Shown one piece after another: positions 32,330-43,260 of a stretch of 64,000 bases of DNA; within the stretch, counting starts at the first letter, position 1, and every line of letters starts with the position of its first letter. The position numbers and the translations under genes were made by a program. The stretch spans positions 1 to 64,000 of the forward strand of contig JBBHKE010001410.1 of NCBI GenBank assembly GCA_037447655.1. Reading direction: 5' to 3'. The stretch is from Zygnema cylindricum. Taxonomy: Eukaryota; Streptophyta; Zygnematophyceae; Zygnematales; Zygnemataceae. Under the pieces are notes generated by a model. It was not told the origin of the DNA. It did no database searches and saw only the letters and a list, made by a program, of their open reading frames with translations.

Positions 32330-33940
32330 TAAATATTGCAATTTAAATTTTTTTGAGAAGACATTTTCTCTTACGAAATGAAGCATAATATCCATGTGAT
32401 TGGTTTTGAAATGGTGACATGGATTGGAAGCAATTGAAATAGCTGCCTGATTATCACACCAAACAATTTGTGGACCTAATTACATAAATCCTAGTTCTTG
32501 TAGAATTGAATTCACCCACAATAATTCCTTTACCGCCGCCCTTGCTGCCATATATTCTTCCTCCATCGTCGATTGGGCAGTCACTTTTTAAAGTTTACTA
32601 CTCCAACAACACGTTCCATTTCCAATCTGCACTACATATCCAGTAGTTGATTTTTGACTAGGAATGTCTCCATAGCTCGCATCACTCCAGGTTCCAATTG
32701 TTACACTTGTTCCTCCTAGGTTAAGACGCAAATTCCTGGTCCCAACTAGGTATCACATAACTGGCTCTGCAGCTTCCCAATCTGTCTTCTTCGGATTCTG
32801 CAAACTTCTGCTAAGCACCCCAACTGCTGCGGCAATATCGAGACACGTACAATTCATAAAGTAGATAAGACCTCCTACTACCTGTCTATAGGGAATTTAA
32901 GTCAAATTTTCATGTTATGTTATGTCTCTAACTATAACTCCTGAGCTGATTTCTATCCCTTTAGTTTTTCTGTTTATTTATCCATAGGAGTTGCACTACT
33001 TTTTGCATCTGACATTTCAAATCTATCAAGCATATTTTCGATAGCCTCTTTTTTTGTAAGTCAAATTATCCTTTTTGCTCTATCTCTTTCTAATTGAATC
33101 CCCATAACATATTTTGCCTCTCCTAAATCTTTCATTTCAAATATGGTATTTAAGGATTTCTTGACTTTGTTAATTTTTATGAGTGATTTGCTCATTAAGA
33201 GCAGATCATCTACGTAAACAACAATATAAATTACTCCATCTTCCCCTTCTATAATATAGACTGAATGATCTGAGCTTATCCTAGTAAATCCTAACTTAGT
33301 AAAAAACTCATTTAATTTGATATTCCACCGACGAGGGGCCTATTTTTGCCCATATAAAGATTTTACTAATTTACAGACAAGGTTTTCTTTCCCTTTTTTT
33401 TCGTACATTTTTGGCTGCTTCATGTAAATAACTTCCTCTAATTCCCCATGTAGTAAAGCGGTTTTAACGTCCATTTGATGGACTTCCATATCTTCTATAG
33501 TTACGAATGTAAGCAAGGTTCTAATTGTTGGAAATCTCACTACTGGTGAAAAAGTTTCTTCAAAGTCGATCCCTTCCTTTTGGTTGAATCCCTTAGCTAC
33601 TAGTCTGGCTTTATATCTCTCAACGGTGTTGTCAGGGTTTAACTTTACCTTGAATACCCACTTTCTTCCGATGGCTTTCCGGTTTGGAGGAAGCTCAACT
33701 AATTCCTAAGTTTGCTCCGCCATAATCGATTTCATTTCGTCATTTACTGCTTCTATCCAATGTTCTTTTTCTGGTACAGAGAAGGCTTCTTGGATAGTCA
33801 GGGGTTCTCTGGATGCAGCCGAATGTGCATACATTGTTGTTGAATCCCTGAGTTTTGAACTCATTCTCTTCTCTCTTGTGCTTGTTCTTTTCCCCCTCGC
33901 GGAAAATTTGACGCTGGAATTGATGGATCTCTTCTTCATG
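32330..33940 (-). pseudogene. Copia reverse transcriptase and RNase H, broken
   Basis: RT pieces: MDVKTALLHGELEEVIYMKQ and CKLVKSLYGQK (33,340-33,540), preceded by the EAFSVPEKEHWIEAVNDEMKSI linker near 33,720-33,800. RNase H pieces downstream: TWSDASYGD, STTGYVVQIGNGTCCW, ELLWVNSILQELG and a WCDNQAAISIA block. Several stops and frameshifts separate them, so no functional polymerase is expected. Confidence 0.8.
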
Positions 33941-34016
33941 TTCTTGCCAATGGGAGAGAGTTATTTATATTATTTTATAGGGGTTCATTCGTTTCTGTCT
34001 GAGGTGATCTATTTGT

Positions 34017-35245
34017 TTATGTCTCAGGCGTCACCGTCGTTTCTGTGTGAGGAGTTGTGGATTGCTCTTTAGTCACCTGTCTCACTTCATCAAGGATAAC
34101 GTACTCCATCTCCCTCTTGCTTCTCTGTTCACGTGTTAGTGCAAATACATCCACTGACTCTGACTCATCTTTCACAAGGATATTTATGGCAACTACAATT
34201 TGATCAATGCGTGGTATGTTGACTCTATATCCTTTTGCATTATTATCATATCCTAGTAGGATGCCAAGCATTCCTTTTGGCTCCATATTCCATCTGCTTG
34301 GATCATTGTTAAGTATAAAAACTTTACTGCCAAAAACTCTAAAATGACTAACATCGGGTTTTTCTTTTGTCCAAAGTTCATATGGATTTTCACCTGGAGT
34401 TGCTTTACTTTCTAGCCTATTATTAATATATGCATTACAATTTAAGGTCTCTGCCCAATATTTCACACTTATTCCTTTATCTGCCAACATAGTCCGAGCA
34501 CACTCTACAAATGTCCTATTAAATCTTTCTGCAACTCCATTTTGTTCAAGTGAGTGTGGAACCGTTAGTTGTCGTGAAATTCCATGCTCTTTGAGAAAAT
34601 CTGAAAACACCTGTGAGACATATTGGCCTCCGTTATCGGATCTGAGATTTAAAATAGGAACTCCATGTATCTTTTCGCTCCATATTTTATATTCTTGAAA
34701 ATACTCGAAGACGTCACTCTTTTTCTTTAGGAAGTACACCTTAGTATATCTTGAAAAATCATCCGTTAGTGTAAGCATATATCGCACTCCCCTTATAGAA
34801 GGTATTGTGGATGACCAAACATCCGAATGTATTATTTCTAAAACTCTCTTAGCTCTATGATTACTTGCAGCTGGAAATGGTAGTTTGTGAATTTTGCCTA
34901 GAGCACATCCATCACATAGCTCATTTGACTTATCTTGTGACAGTTTTACTCCTTTGATTACATCATTTTTCACCATTTTTCCTAATCTTTCTATATGAAC
35001 ATGTCCCAACCTTTTATGCCATAGATCATTATCATTTGTTACAGCTGAGTAAAGACTTTTTTTCAATTAAATTCGTCAGCCAGATCAAGCGTATACATCA
35101 TATTTTCTCCTCTTTTTCCTACAGCTGCAACAAATCCGTTCAAACTGACCACTTGTTTCCCATGCTTCAAACTTACTTCAAATCCTTTGCTTTCTACCAA
35201 TGATGTGCTAAACAAATTCTTACTGAACTGTGGAATATACAACAC
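34017..35245 (-). pseudogene. Copia integrase region, mostly open
   Basis: A pre-integrase HHCC-type finger (HKRLGHVH ... CDGCALGK) and an integrase core with the D-D-E residues in LEIIHSDVW, LRSDNGGQYVS and QNGVAERFNRT. The 349-codon frame ends at about 34,017. A frame change near 35,060 separates it from the upstream piece (VLYIPQFSKNLFS), which belongs to the protease-integrase linker. That piece stops at the left edge of element A. Confidence 0.85.
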
Positions 35246-36068
35246 ATCATTTGTTGGAATTCAAGTATTTTCTAGGTCTAGAGATTGCAAAATAAAAAGC
35301 AAAATAGTAGATATTGACAGCCTGCCTCTAACTCCTCCTCAAGTCCCCACACTTGTCGCAGTCACTGAAGACTGAAGGAGGAGTTAGCCATGGCTGCCTG
35401 TGCTGTCTAGAGGGAGAAAGACAGTTGTTTTATAGGGGGTTTTCTCTAAAAGGTAGTTTTGACAGAGCAAGGATTTGATCCTGGTACCTGCCGTTTGTCA
35501 CAACCGCGATAGCCGGTAGTCTTATCCAGATAGTCTAAATTGAATTAGACAATACTGGGTATGATGTTTATTTAAACAGTTACAATAAGACAAATTCATT
35601 TAACTAGAACTATATGCATACTGCATAGAAACAGTTGTGTAAAGTACGACGTACGGTACGAATACGAAATAAATACCGCGCAGTTTGTTTGACGCCGGAA
35701 AGAATACCGCGCAGGTATTTATGACGGCCACGATTGAAATCTAATTTGATCGGACGGCCGCAAAAGATGCCGAGATCGCGGCGTACGATTTTGGCGGTTT
35801 GCGATCCCCGCGATATTGAGTGACACGTGGTATCACTACATTGGATTGCGGCAACTCCGGAGATTACGGGAACAAATCCGAATATGACACGTGTCGACAT
35901 TTTGGCCATGTTGTACAATGGCCGTACATAAAGTACACCGGCACCTGTACTTTTCTGTACGATACAGTAATTTGATTGGTGCCGTACTTCAGTAGATAGA
36001 GTTTTAGAGGGGGAATAGGACTTAGATAAATTTTGGGTAGGCAGCTGCCTCTCCCAGAGAGCACCCTG

Positions 36069-36075
36069 TATAAAT
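36069..36075 (+). promoter_or_regulatory. TATA box in element A LTR
   Basis: GAGCACCCTGTATAAATGGC is conserved in both LTRs of element A (again near 39,239) and, as GTATAAATCGGC, in the right LTR of element B on the other strand. Its position about 350 bp before the gag ATG fits an LTR promoter. Confidence 0.55.
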
Positions 36076-36424
36076 GGCAAACTTTGGCCAGCCATAACTA
36101 TCAATTTACTTGACCATTTTCAGTGATTCTTTTTGCTGCCGACTCAGGGGAGTCTAGGCTACACAGAGGTGTAGTCGGTCAGAGTTTTTGTCTGCCAGGG
36201 TGGCTGTATTTCTAAGGGAAAGTCAAACTGGGTGAATGTGTCCAAATCTCATATTCTAACTTTGCATTCTGTGGTGGAACTGAGCACACAGAAAGTGTTA
36301 TTTCACAGGGGTGAATCTATATTGGGGTTCTGACTGTGAAGGGGTCAGTCATTTGGGTTTATATTAACTTGGAGTCGGCACTATCTAGATTAGCTTCTTT
36401 TGGATCTGCATACTCTGAGGGCCA

Positions 36425-38560
36425 ATGGAGGTCTCAGAGTTTCAGGTTATGGGCCCAACATCTAGGGTGCCTATGTTTGATGGAACAGACTTCACCTATT
36501 GGGAGTTTACAATGGCGGGATTGCTTTTTGAGAAACACTTATGGGGAATTGTTTCGGGACAAGTGAGATGTCCGCCACCTGGCTTTGGAAGAGCTTACTA
36601 TGGAGATTCATCTGAGGTTGCCCAGAATATCATCCGGAGCTCAGATGCAACAGAAGGTGAAGGGAAGAATCTTTCCGTGGATGGGGAAATAGGGGAGAAG
36701 GAAAAAGGGACACCTATGGTGAGGGGAGCTAGGCTCTCAGCTATGGTACCACAGGTAAGGATTAAAACTGAAGAAAATGACAGAAAATTATGGGAATACA
36801 AAAACACTATAGCAAAACATCTCATACTTAGATATGTGTCTAAGTCGATAGCTATCACTCTTTTAAGTCTAACCAAGTCTTCAGAGATATGGGAAGTACT
36901 AATTCAGATTTATAAGAGTGAGACTATTCAGAGGCAGCAATTAGTAAAACAGGAAATAGATGCCTATGTTTATAAAGGCGGTAGCATGATAGAGTTTTGC
37001 AATGATATTGCTGCGTTATATGTTGAGCTAGCTAGTGCGGGATGTGTAGAATCTGAGGAGGGTAGGATTAATACACTACTTATAAAACTCCCAAGTGAGT
37101 ACGAAAGCATTATTTATCGTATGCATGCAATGGATGGCTCCTCATGGACTTGGAGCTTTACCATGGGGATAATTCTTGTAAGGGAAAGCACTTTGGAGCT
37201 TGGTAGGGGAAAGGACAGGGTCAATGCATTTTCAGCTGGTGGTGATTGGCGGAAGCGTGATGAGAGGAACGGCGGTGACGAGCGGAAACGTGATGAGAGG
37301 AACGGTGGTGACGAGCGGAAGCGTGATGAGAGAAAGAAAGACAAAGGTAAACCTTATCGGAACTTTGGTGGAAAGAGAGGGAGAGGAAAAGAAAGGGGAG
37401 CTTTGAAAAGGGGGGCTTGCTTCTTTTGTAGGGAACCAGGTCATTATATGGAGGAATGCCCTTGTTTGGAAAAACTTAGAAGTTGGAATGTGGATGAGGA
37501 GGAAGTAGGGGAAGAGGAGAAAGAGGATGAAGATATTTTAGAGCTTCTCCGGATTAGTAGTATGGGGAAGAAAGAAAAGCACACAGTAATTGCACGAAGG
37601 CAACAGTGTGCTTTTGGAGGTATAAGGGAAGTAAATAGAGAGGAGGTACTTGAGGATGTCGAGGAGTGTAGAGTGTATGACTTAGAAATGAGAAAGTCAG
37701 TTCTAAGATCCATAAGTGAAAACGGGAAAGATAAAATTAATCAGGATAACTTTATAGATAATAGGGAACGAGAAAACTGGTCGGAAAGGGAGACTTCAAC
37801 GGATTCCGAGGAAAGGGGAGAAGTGAAACTCGAAGAGGTTTCAAAGGATAGGGGAGAAGAGAAATATTTGATTAAAGGTTTAGGGGAGAAGAAATTTTTA
37901 TTGGGAATTAAATTAGAAATTAATAGGGGAAAGAATTCCATGGGAGAGAGTGAGGGAAGTTCAGAAAATGGGGTAATTATCATGGATAAAAATATGAGTA
38001 CGAAAGATGTAGATCTTATGAGGAACTTAGTGGGGACTAGTGTTTTTTGGGAATATTTGGGGGTGGATGGATTTGACATCACTACTTGGTGTGACGAAGA
38101 TGTGCCTGTAAAAGGGTTAGCATCTAGGTGTATGTTGCAGATTGGAAATGGGGCTTGCTGTTTGGATCGCAAGAGGGAAATCTGTTTGTGTGTGGATGAA
38201 AGAGTGATGAAGTGGATAAAATCTTTGCTCGAATTTAAGAAAAATGGGATGTTAAATAAAATGTGTAATACAATTATCATTTCAGTTCATTTAATGCACT
38301 GTGTTAAATACTTAAGTTTTATGAAAGGAAAAGGAAAAAGGAAAAAAAAAAGAAAAAAGGGAGGGGATGTTTGTTTACTTGTTTGTGGAAGTTATAAGAA
38401 AAATAAACTAGAAAATAAGGGGAGTGTTGGAATTCAAGTATTTTCTAGGTCTAGAGATTGCAAAATAAAAAGCAAAATAGTAGATATTGACAGCCTGCCT
38501 CTAACTCCTCCTCAAGTCCCCACACTTGTCGCAGTCACTGAAGACCGGAGGAGGAGTTAG
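36425..38560 (+). CDS. Gag-RNase H-remnant fusion polyprotein of element A
   Basis: A single uninterrupted frame of 711 codons. Residues 15-45 (RVPMFDGTDFTYWEFTMAG) are the start of a copia gag (UBN2/DUF4219-like). Residues about 115-240 hold the gag core (EIWEVLIQIYK, RQQLVKQEIDAYVY, LLIKLPSEYESII). A KRDERNGGDE repeat and basic stretch precede the CCHC knuckle CFFCREPGHYMEEC (near 335-348). After an acidic region, the C-terminal part resembles copia RT end and RNase H: FLLGIKLE, MRNLVG, TWCDED, LQIGNGACC and KWIKSLLEF. LQIGNGACC matches VQIGNGTCCW of the neighbouring copia RNase H. Protease, integrase and most of RT are absent. The ATG lies in the sequence shared by both LTRs, and the frame ends inside the right LTR. 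Mobilisation would need an autonomous partner. Confidence 0.85.
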   Translation: MEVSEFQVMGPTSRVPMFDGTDFTYWEFTMAGLLFEKHLWGIVSGQVRCPPPGFGRAYYGDSSEVAQNIIRSSDATEGEGKNLSVDGEIGEKEKGTPMVRGARLSAMVPQVRIKTEENDRKLWEYKNTIAKHLILRYVSKSIAITLLSLTKSSEIWEVLIQIYKSETIQRQQLVKQEIDAYVYKGGSMIEFCNDIAALYVELASAGCVESEEGRINTLLIKLPSEYESIIYRMHAMDGSSWTWSFTMGIILVRESTLELGRGKDRVNAFSAGGDWRKRDERNGGDERKRDERNGGDERKRDERKKDKGKPYRNFGGKRGRGKERGALKRGACFFCREPGHYMEECPCLEKLRSWNVDEEEVGEEEKEDEDILELLRISSMGKKEKHTVIARRQQCAFGGIREVNREEVLEDVEECRVYDLEMRKSVLRSISENGKDKINQDNFIDNRERENWSERETSTDSEERGEVKLEEVSKDRGEEKYLIKGLGEKKFLLGIKLEINRGKNSMGESEGSSENGVIIMDKNMSTKDVDLMRNLVGTSVFWEYLGVDGFDITTWCDEDVPVKGLASRCMLQIGNGACCLDRKREICLCVDERVMKWIKSLLEFKKNGMLNKMCNTIIISVHLMHCVKYLSFMKGKGKRKKKRKKGGDVCLLVCGSYKKNKLENKGSVGIQVFSRSRDCKIKSKIVDIDSLPLTPPQVPTLVAVTEDRRRS

Positions 38561-39561
38561 CCATGGCTGCCTGTGCTGTCTAGAGGGAGACAGACAGTTG
38601 TTTTATAGGGGTTTTCTCTAAAAGGTAGTTTTGACAGAGCAAGGATTTGATCCTGGTACCTGCCGTTTGTCACAACCGCGATAGCCGGTAGTCTTATCCA
38701 GATAGTCTAAATTGAATTAGACAATACTGGGTATGATGTTTATTTAAACAGTTACAATAAGACAAATTCATTTAACTAGAACTATATGCATACTGCATAG
38801 AAACAGTTGTGTAAAGTACGACGTACGGTACAAATACGAAATAAATACCGCGCAGTTTGTTTGACGCCGGAAAGAATACCGCGCAGGTATTTATGACGGC
38901 CACGATTGAAATCTAATTTGATCGGACGGCCGCAAAGGATGCCGAGATCGCGGCGTACGATTTTGGCGGTTTGCGATCCCCGCGATATTGAGTGACACGT
39001 GGTATCACTACATTGGATTGCGGCAACTCCGGAGATTACGGGAACAAATCCGAATATGACACGTGTCGACATTTTGGCCATGTTGTACAATGGCCGTACA
39101 TAAAGTACACCGGCACCTGTACTTTTCTGTACGATACAGTAATTTGATTGGTGCCGTACTTCAGTAGATAGAGTTTTAGAGGGGGAATAGGACTTAGATA
39201 AATTTTGGGTAGGCAGCTGCCTCTCCCAGAGAGCACCCTGTATAAATGGCAAACTTTGGCCAGCCATAACTATCAATTTACTTGACCATTTCCAGTGATT
39301 CTTTTTGCTGCCGACTCAGGGGAGTCTAGGCTACACAGAGGTGTGATCGGTCAGAGTTTTTGTCTGCAAGGGTGGCTGTATTTCTAAGGGAAAGTCAAAG
39401 TGGGTGAATGTGTCCAAATCTCAAATTCTAACTTTGCATTCTGTGGTGGAACTGAGCACACAGAAAGTGTTATTTCACAGGGGTGAATCTATATTGGGGT
39501 TCTGAATGTCAAGGGGTCAGTCACTTGGGTTTATATTAACTTGGAGTCGGCACTATCTAGA

Positions 39562-40016
39562 TTAGCTTCTTTTGGATCTGCATACTCTGAGGGCCAATGG
39601 AGGTCTCAGAGTCAGAGTCCTGTCTACAGTCTGACCATCTATTTTGAGTTTAAGATTCACCTTTCCTTTTGAGCTTGCTACTACATAGCTGTCATCAGCA
39701 TAGTAGATGTTTTGTGGTGAGATTGGCTCAAGATTTTCAAATAGCTCCCTGTCTCCACACATGTGAGCTGATGCTCCTGTGTCCATAATCCAGGTTTTCT
39801 CTTTCGGTGCGAATCTTCCACTTGTCATTGCAAACATTTCTTTTCCTTACACAATTTGAAAACTGCTAATTTGTTTGTCAGTTTTGTCTTTGTCTTCCTG
39901 TAGGATATTTTCCTTTTCAGCCAAAAGGCAGATGCCTTTCCAGGTTGCTTATAATTTTGTCCTTTGTTTGAAGGGTGTCGATTGTTGTTCCATCCCTCTC
40001 GAAAATTTCCTGTCAA
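39562..40016 (-). pseudogene. Copia gag end and protease, 5'-truncated
   Basis: Protease motif WIMDTGASAHMCGD (DTGA active site) is followed by YYADDSYVVASSKGKVNLKL. Upstream of it lies a gag-end segment (NNNRHPSNKGQNYKQPGKA) in a different frame and with a stop, so the region is broken. Its 3' continuation is the integrase part at 35,245 and below, across element A. Confidence 0.8.
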
Positions 40017-40036
40017 AAAATAAAAATATATTAAAA

Positions 40037-40900
40037 ATTTTTTTTTTTTTTTTTTTTTTTTTCAAATGAATGTTAATTTCCATCATCAACACAGTCAATT
40101 TTGATTTTTTTTAATAATTAATAATCAAAACTGAGATGAGATTGTACAAAATGTCGTTTTAACTGAAATGTCACTGATTTCTAAAGAATCGTCCATCAAT
40201 GCTGATTTTTTTTTTATTTTTGCTGATTTTTGCTGAGTTTTGCTGATGTCGAATAAAAGTTCTAATGACATCCTTGTGGAGGTTCACAATTTGTTGTGGA
40301 TTTTAGATAAGCTTGTGAAGAACAAATATTTTAATTGTTGTTTAAACGATAGCGTTTGAACTCTTAAAATATCGTTTAAACAAAAGCAGATTCGTGGGGT
40401 TACACTCTTCAGACAAATGGAACAAAAACAAAAATCGCAAGCAAAAGTTGATCTTTTTGAAAAAAAACAAAAGCATAAATTGGTTAAAGCTGCAGTAAAA
40501 GAAGCGCAACAATCGTAATCTTGACTGAAAATTCGTGCATTGTCAAAGTGAAATGTAGAGTCTATTCATGAAACACATACCTTGCGATTTTTGACCTGAG
40601 GTTTGGTTTAAGAACAATAAAGTTATGTACATCATCTACAACTTACATTGCTACTAGAGCTAGTTAATTAAAAAAAAAAAAAAAAAACGATATTCTCTTT
40701 TTTTTCTTTTTTTCCTTCAGAATACATTTAGCACATTATTGCATATTATCTCATAGGTGAACCCTACATAGGTTGCCATTCACTCATTCGTTTGCCCTAA
40801 ACAAAAAGTCTTCAAGATTGCTCTTGAAACGCCATGGAAAATTATTTATAAGGAGAGAGGGAAAAAAAGTTGATTCACATAAAAAAAGTGTGACAACTGA
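40037..40900. other. AT-rich spacer with poly(T) and a hairpin
   Basis: A run of about 25 T lies at 40,037-40,062. A perfect inverted repeat with 14-bp arms (TTGTTTAAACGATA at 40,338-40,351 and TATCGTTTAAACAA at 40,370-40,383) has an 18-bp loop. A 33-codon frame (MEQKQKSQAKVDLFEKKQK) near 40,418-40,519 is lysine-rich and unrecognised. Confidence 0.5.
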
Positions 40901-40919
40901 GTCTGCCACGTGGCACTTG

Positions 40920-41160
40920 TAGGTCAGTGACCTGACGTGACGTGACGTGACGCAACGCAACGTGACGTGCAGAAGGAAGAGGACAGGGAATATGATTCGA
41001 CAACCATGTGTGACATGAAAAAACGTCACAAGAAAAAACGTCACAAGAAAAAACGTGACATGAAAAAACGTTACATGAAAAAAAAACGTCACATGAAAAA
41101 AACGTCACATGAAAAACGTGACATAAAACATGTGACAGTGCAAAAGGTGACGTCACATAC
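40920..41160. repeat. ACGTCACAAGAAAAA / TGACG tandem repeats
   Basis: GTGACGTGACGTGACGCAACGC is followed by about eight units of ACGT(C/G/T)ACA(A/T)GAAAAA. It contains many TGACG words and one TGACGTCA palindrome (41,149-41,156), the as-1/CRE-type core bound by plant bZIP factors. The 128-codon frame over it (KKRHKKKRHKKKRD) is a by-product of the repeat. Confidence 0.7.
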
Positions 41161-41345
41161 CTCGCGGGGCTCCAACGGCGCGGCGCATTTTGGACAGCGG
41201 AGCGGCGCGTCGGCCAAAGCGGGCGGCATGTACGGACTGTACGGAGCCGTACGGCTCGGCTCACGCTCCATTGGCGCTCAGGGGCGAGCGAGAACAGGAC
41301 AATTCCCGTCGACGATGCAGGAAGACGCACGGAAGCTTCCTGTGA
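41155..41345. other. Isolated GC- and CpG-rich island
   Basis: About 190 bp with far higher G+C than its surroundings: CGGCGCGGCGCATT, GCGGAGCGGCGCGTCGGCC, GCCGTACGGCTCGG. It follows the TGACG repeats. No gene is recognisable; it could be a promoter or a captured fragment. Confidence 0.5.
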
Positions 41346-41533
41346 CGAATTAGGGTTTCAGTGAAACTCTGTAGGAAGAAAGGAGAGCCGAGAATCGAGC
41401 TTCAAGGGGTTACCCTTGCGAGCCATAAAAACGTTAAAAGTACAAAAGTCCTGCAATGACGTGTCGTCATATTTAGCGTACGCATTTTACATATTTCGTA
41501 CAGTACACCTTGAATCGCTATTAGGGTTAATAA

Positions 41534-41697
41534 TTTTTTCGCCACTCAAAACATCTTTTCTGCGTGCACACTTTAACAATTTGCAATCTGAGACCGCCAA
41601 TTGGAAACTGAGAATCTTCCTTTTTAATCGCAACCGTCAGATCCACAATTCGAAAAAAGTGTACGGAGAAAATATGTTTTTAAATGGCGAAAAAAAC
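41534..41697. mobile_element. Short MITE, second copy of the 5793 family
   Basis: Ends TTTTTTCGCCACTCAAAACATC and AAAATATGTTTTTAAATGGCGAA are inverted repeats matching 5793-5951. The internal CAATCGCAACCGTCAGAT is shared too. It lies about 12 bp from the next MITE. Confidence 0.75.
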
Positions 41698-41708
41698 ATT
41701 GACGCTAA

Positions 41709-42519
41709 GGGTACTTTCGCATGTGCTAAAGTTACAGTTATTTTCTGTCGCTTTCCTCCATAACTTGGAAAAAAAACGAGAAAATCCGCAGCCGTACCAG
41801 AAAATAGAAATTATTACCGTACAAGTTGCGTTACCTTGAAACTTTATACGTACAGTATTTTGTCGTCTAGTGCAATGCAATTTGTCGTGTACCGCATTTC
41901 GACCCACTTTCGCGTCCTTTCAGCACATGTTCAAACTTTACATCAAATCACCTCGCGAGGTGATTTGAAATAAAGTCCAATTAGGTGAGCGAATAGGCAA
42001 ATGCTGTCGCACGTGTTGGAAGCTTTTTACATTTTTTGTGCGCGGAGTACCAAAAAGAAAAATACCCTGCACGTTTCCAGCCTGTGCGTACTGTTTTCCG
42101 TGCGCTGATTTACGTACAGGGCCGTCTCTCTCAAACACACGTGTCTTCACACATACGGCGTAGGAAAAACATTGGCCACCTGTCGGCAAGTGGAAAGACG
42201 AAAAACGAAACAGCATTTCTGTGCGACAGCGAAGGGTATTTTAGGGTCTCGACACGTCGACAATGTGGCGTACGGACATTACGAAGTCACAAAAATTGTA
42301 CAGCGTGCGGAGAGACGCCTCAAATTGAAGCCGAGTGGAAGTTTCGCCTCATTTTGTGTACCACCATCTGTCACATTGTTTTTTACACATCTACGTAAGT
42401 CACTTTTTTAAGTAACAAGCTATTTGCGTTTACATCCGAATGCTCTGAAAGCTGTACGGAGAATCTTCGCTAAAAAACAAAGTAGCAAGACTAAGTTTCG
42501 GTTACATGCGAAAGTACTA
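41709..42519. mobile_element. PIF/Harbinger-like MITE with perfect central palindrome
   Basis: Left end GGGTACTTTCGCATGT and right end ACATGCGAAAGTACTA, flanked by TAA (41,706-41,708; 42,520-42,522). The interior shares GTCGCTTTCC..CCATAACTT and TTTTGTCGTCT..TTTCGACCCACTTTCGCG with the 9079 family. A 24-bp perfect palindrome, CAAATCACCTCG plus its complement, sits at 41,944-41,967. No transposase. Confidence 0.8.
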
Positions 42520-42537
42520 TAATAGCAATTCACGGTG

Positions 42538-43260
42538 TACTGTACACCGCCAATCGTTATTAGCGTAGAAGTTTCTTTAGCGTACATGAAAAATTACCGT
42601 GGTTAATGCTAATTAAGAATTTGAAAATTTTGAAAAAAAACATACATTCTAATTGTTTAATAATTCTAATTTGGGTCTTTGAAAAAAAAAAAATGTCGGT
42701 CGCAAACATGCTTACACTAATATAGGTATTCGTACAAAATCTACAAATCATACACAAATCGTACGTTCACACAGTCGAAACGTGGTTGCTGGACAAATAA
42801 GTGCGAACGTGATTTTTGACAACCCGATTAGACCCCCTTGTTAGAGCGCACATTCTCATGCGTCCGCGGCTACTAAAACTCATAAATATATAATTTTTCA
42901 CATAGAGGTACCAAACGTACGGATTTTCATTTTTTTACGAAAATGCGTTAATTTTTTAAGATTTTGAAATTTTCGTAAAATTCGTAGCTTTCGTGTACGG
43001 ATTTAATGTACGGAAAATGTACAGAATTTTCAAAAAAAAAACATAGAAAGTACATTGTGAATCGATGTAAAAGTTAAGTAATTGATACGCGCTCCCATGT
43101 TTTTAGGGTAGTTGCAATACTCCGTGTTCACATATTCGACCCCTGAACATGTGAGAACAAGTTAGCGCGATTTTCTTTCGTTTTTATGACTTTGAAATCA
43201 AATCTGAGTACGCTTTTCCGCGCGACGCAATCAATTTCCATGTCGACACCATTATCTGAC
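42538..43260. mobile_element. MITE, family TACACCGCCAATCGCTATTAGCG
   Basis: The left end CTGTACACCGCCAATCGTTATTAGCGTA is shared with ends at 55,563, 56,866 and 59,672. The interior (GTCGGTCGCAAACATGCTTAC, GAGCGCACATTCTCATGCGTCC) is the reverse complement of 57,100-57,285. The right end is not clear; the stretch after 43,090 resembles the element at 14,460-15,350. Confidence 0.6.

Larger units (their letters stand above)
35252..39611 (+). mobile_element. Element A: young non-autonomous LTR element with gag-only ORF
   Basis: Two LTRs of 1,188 and 1,187 bp (35,252-36,439 and 38,425-39,611), both starting TGTTGGAATTC. About a dozen differences were noted between them, near 1% divergence. A polypurine stretch AAATAAGGGGAG precedes the right LTR. 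The internal region is under 2 kb and carries one long frame. It splits the copia element between its protease and integrase segments. No matching target duplication was found at its edges, and the LTR end is uncertain by about 15 bp because ATGGAGGTCTCAGAG is present in both copies. Confidence 0.9.
31449..40016 (-). mobile_element. Ty1/copia retrotransposon, 5'-truncated and split
   Basis: Minus-strand copia element in the order gag remnant, protease, integrase, RT, RNase H, polypurine tract, 3' LTR. The left part is 31,449-35,251 and the right part 39,612-40,016; between them lies element A. The reading order protease-integrase-RT defines copia. The 5' gag region and 5' LTR are missing: recognisable sequence stops at about 40,016 beside a poly(T) run. 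The polypurine tract is the complement of CTCCCCCTAAACTTT at 32,216-32,230. Confidence 0.85.

Noticed and set aside
35610-36104. 164-codon reverse frame inside element A LTR, present again at 38,782-39,276
   Set aside because: It is repeated only because the LTR is; no motif, and it overlaps the LTR promoter region.
40967-41353. 128-codon Lys/His/Arg-rich protein gene
   Set aside because: Its first half is a 14-16 bp tandem repeat and its second half is the GC island; no start context, splice sites or motif.
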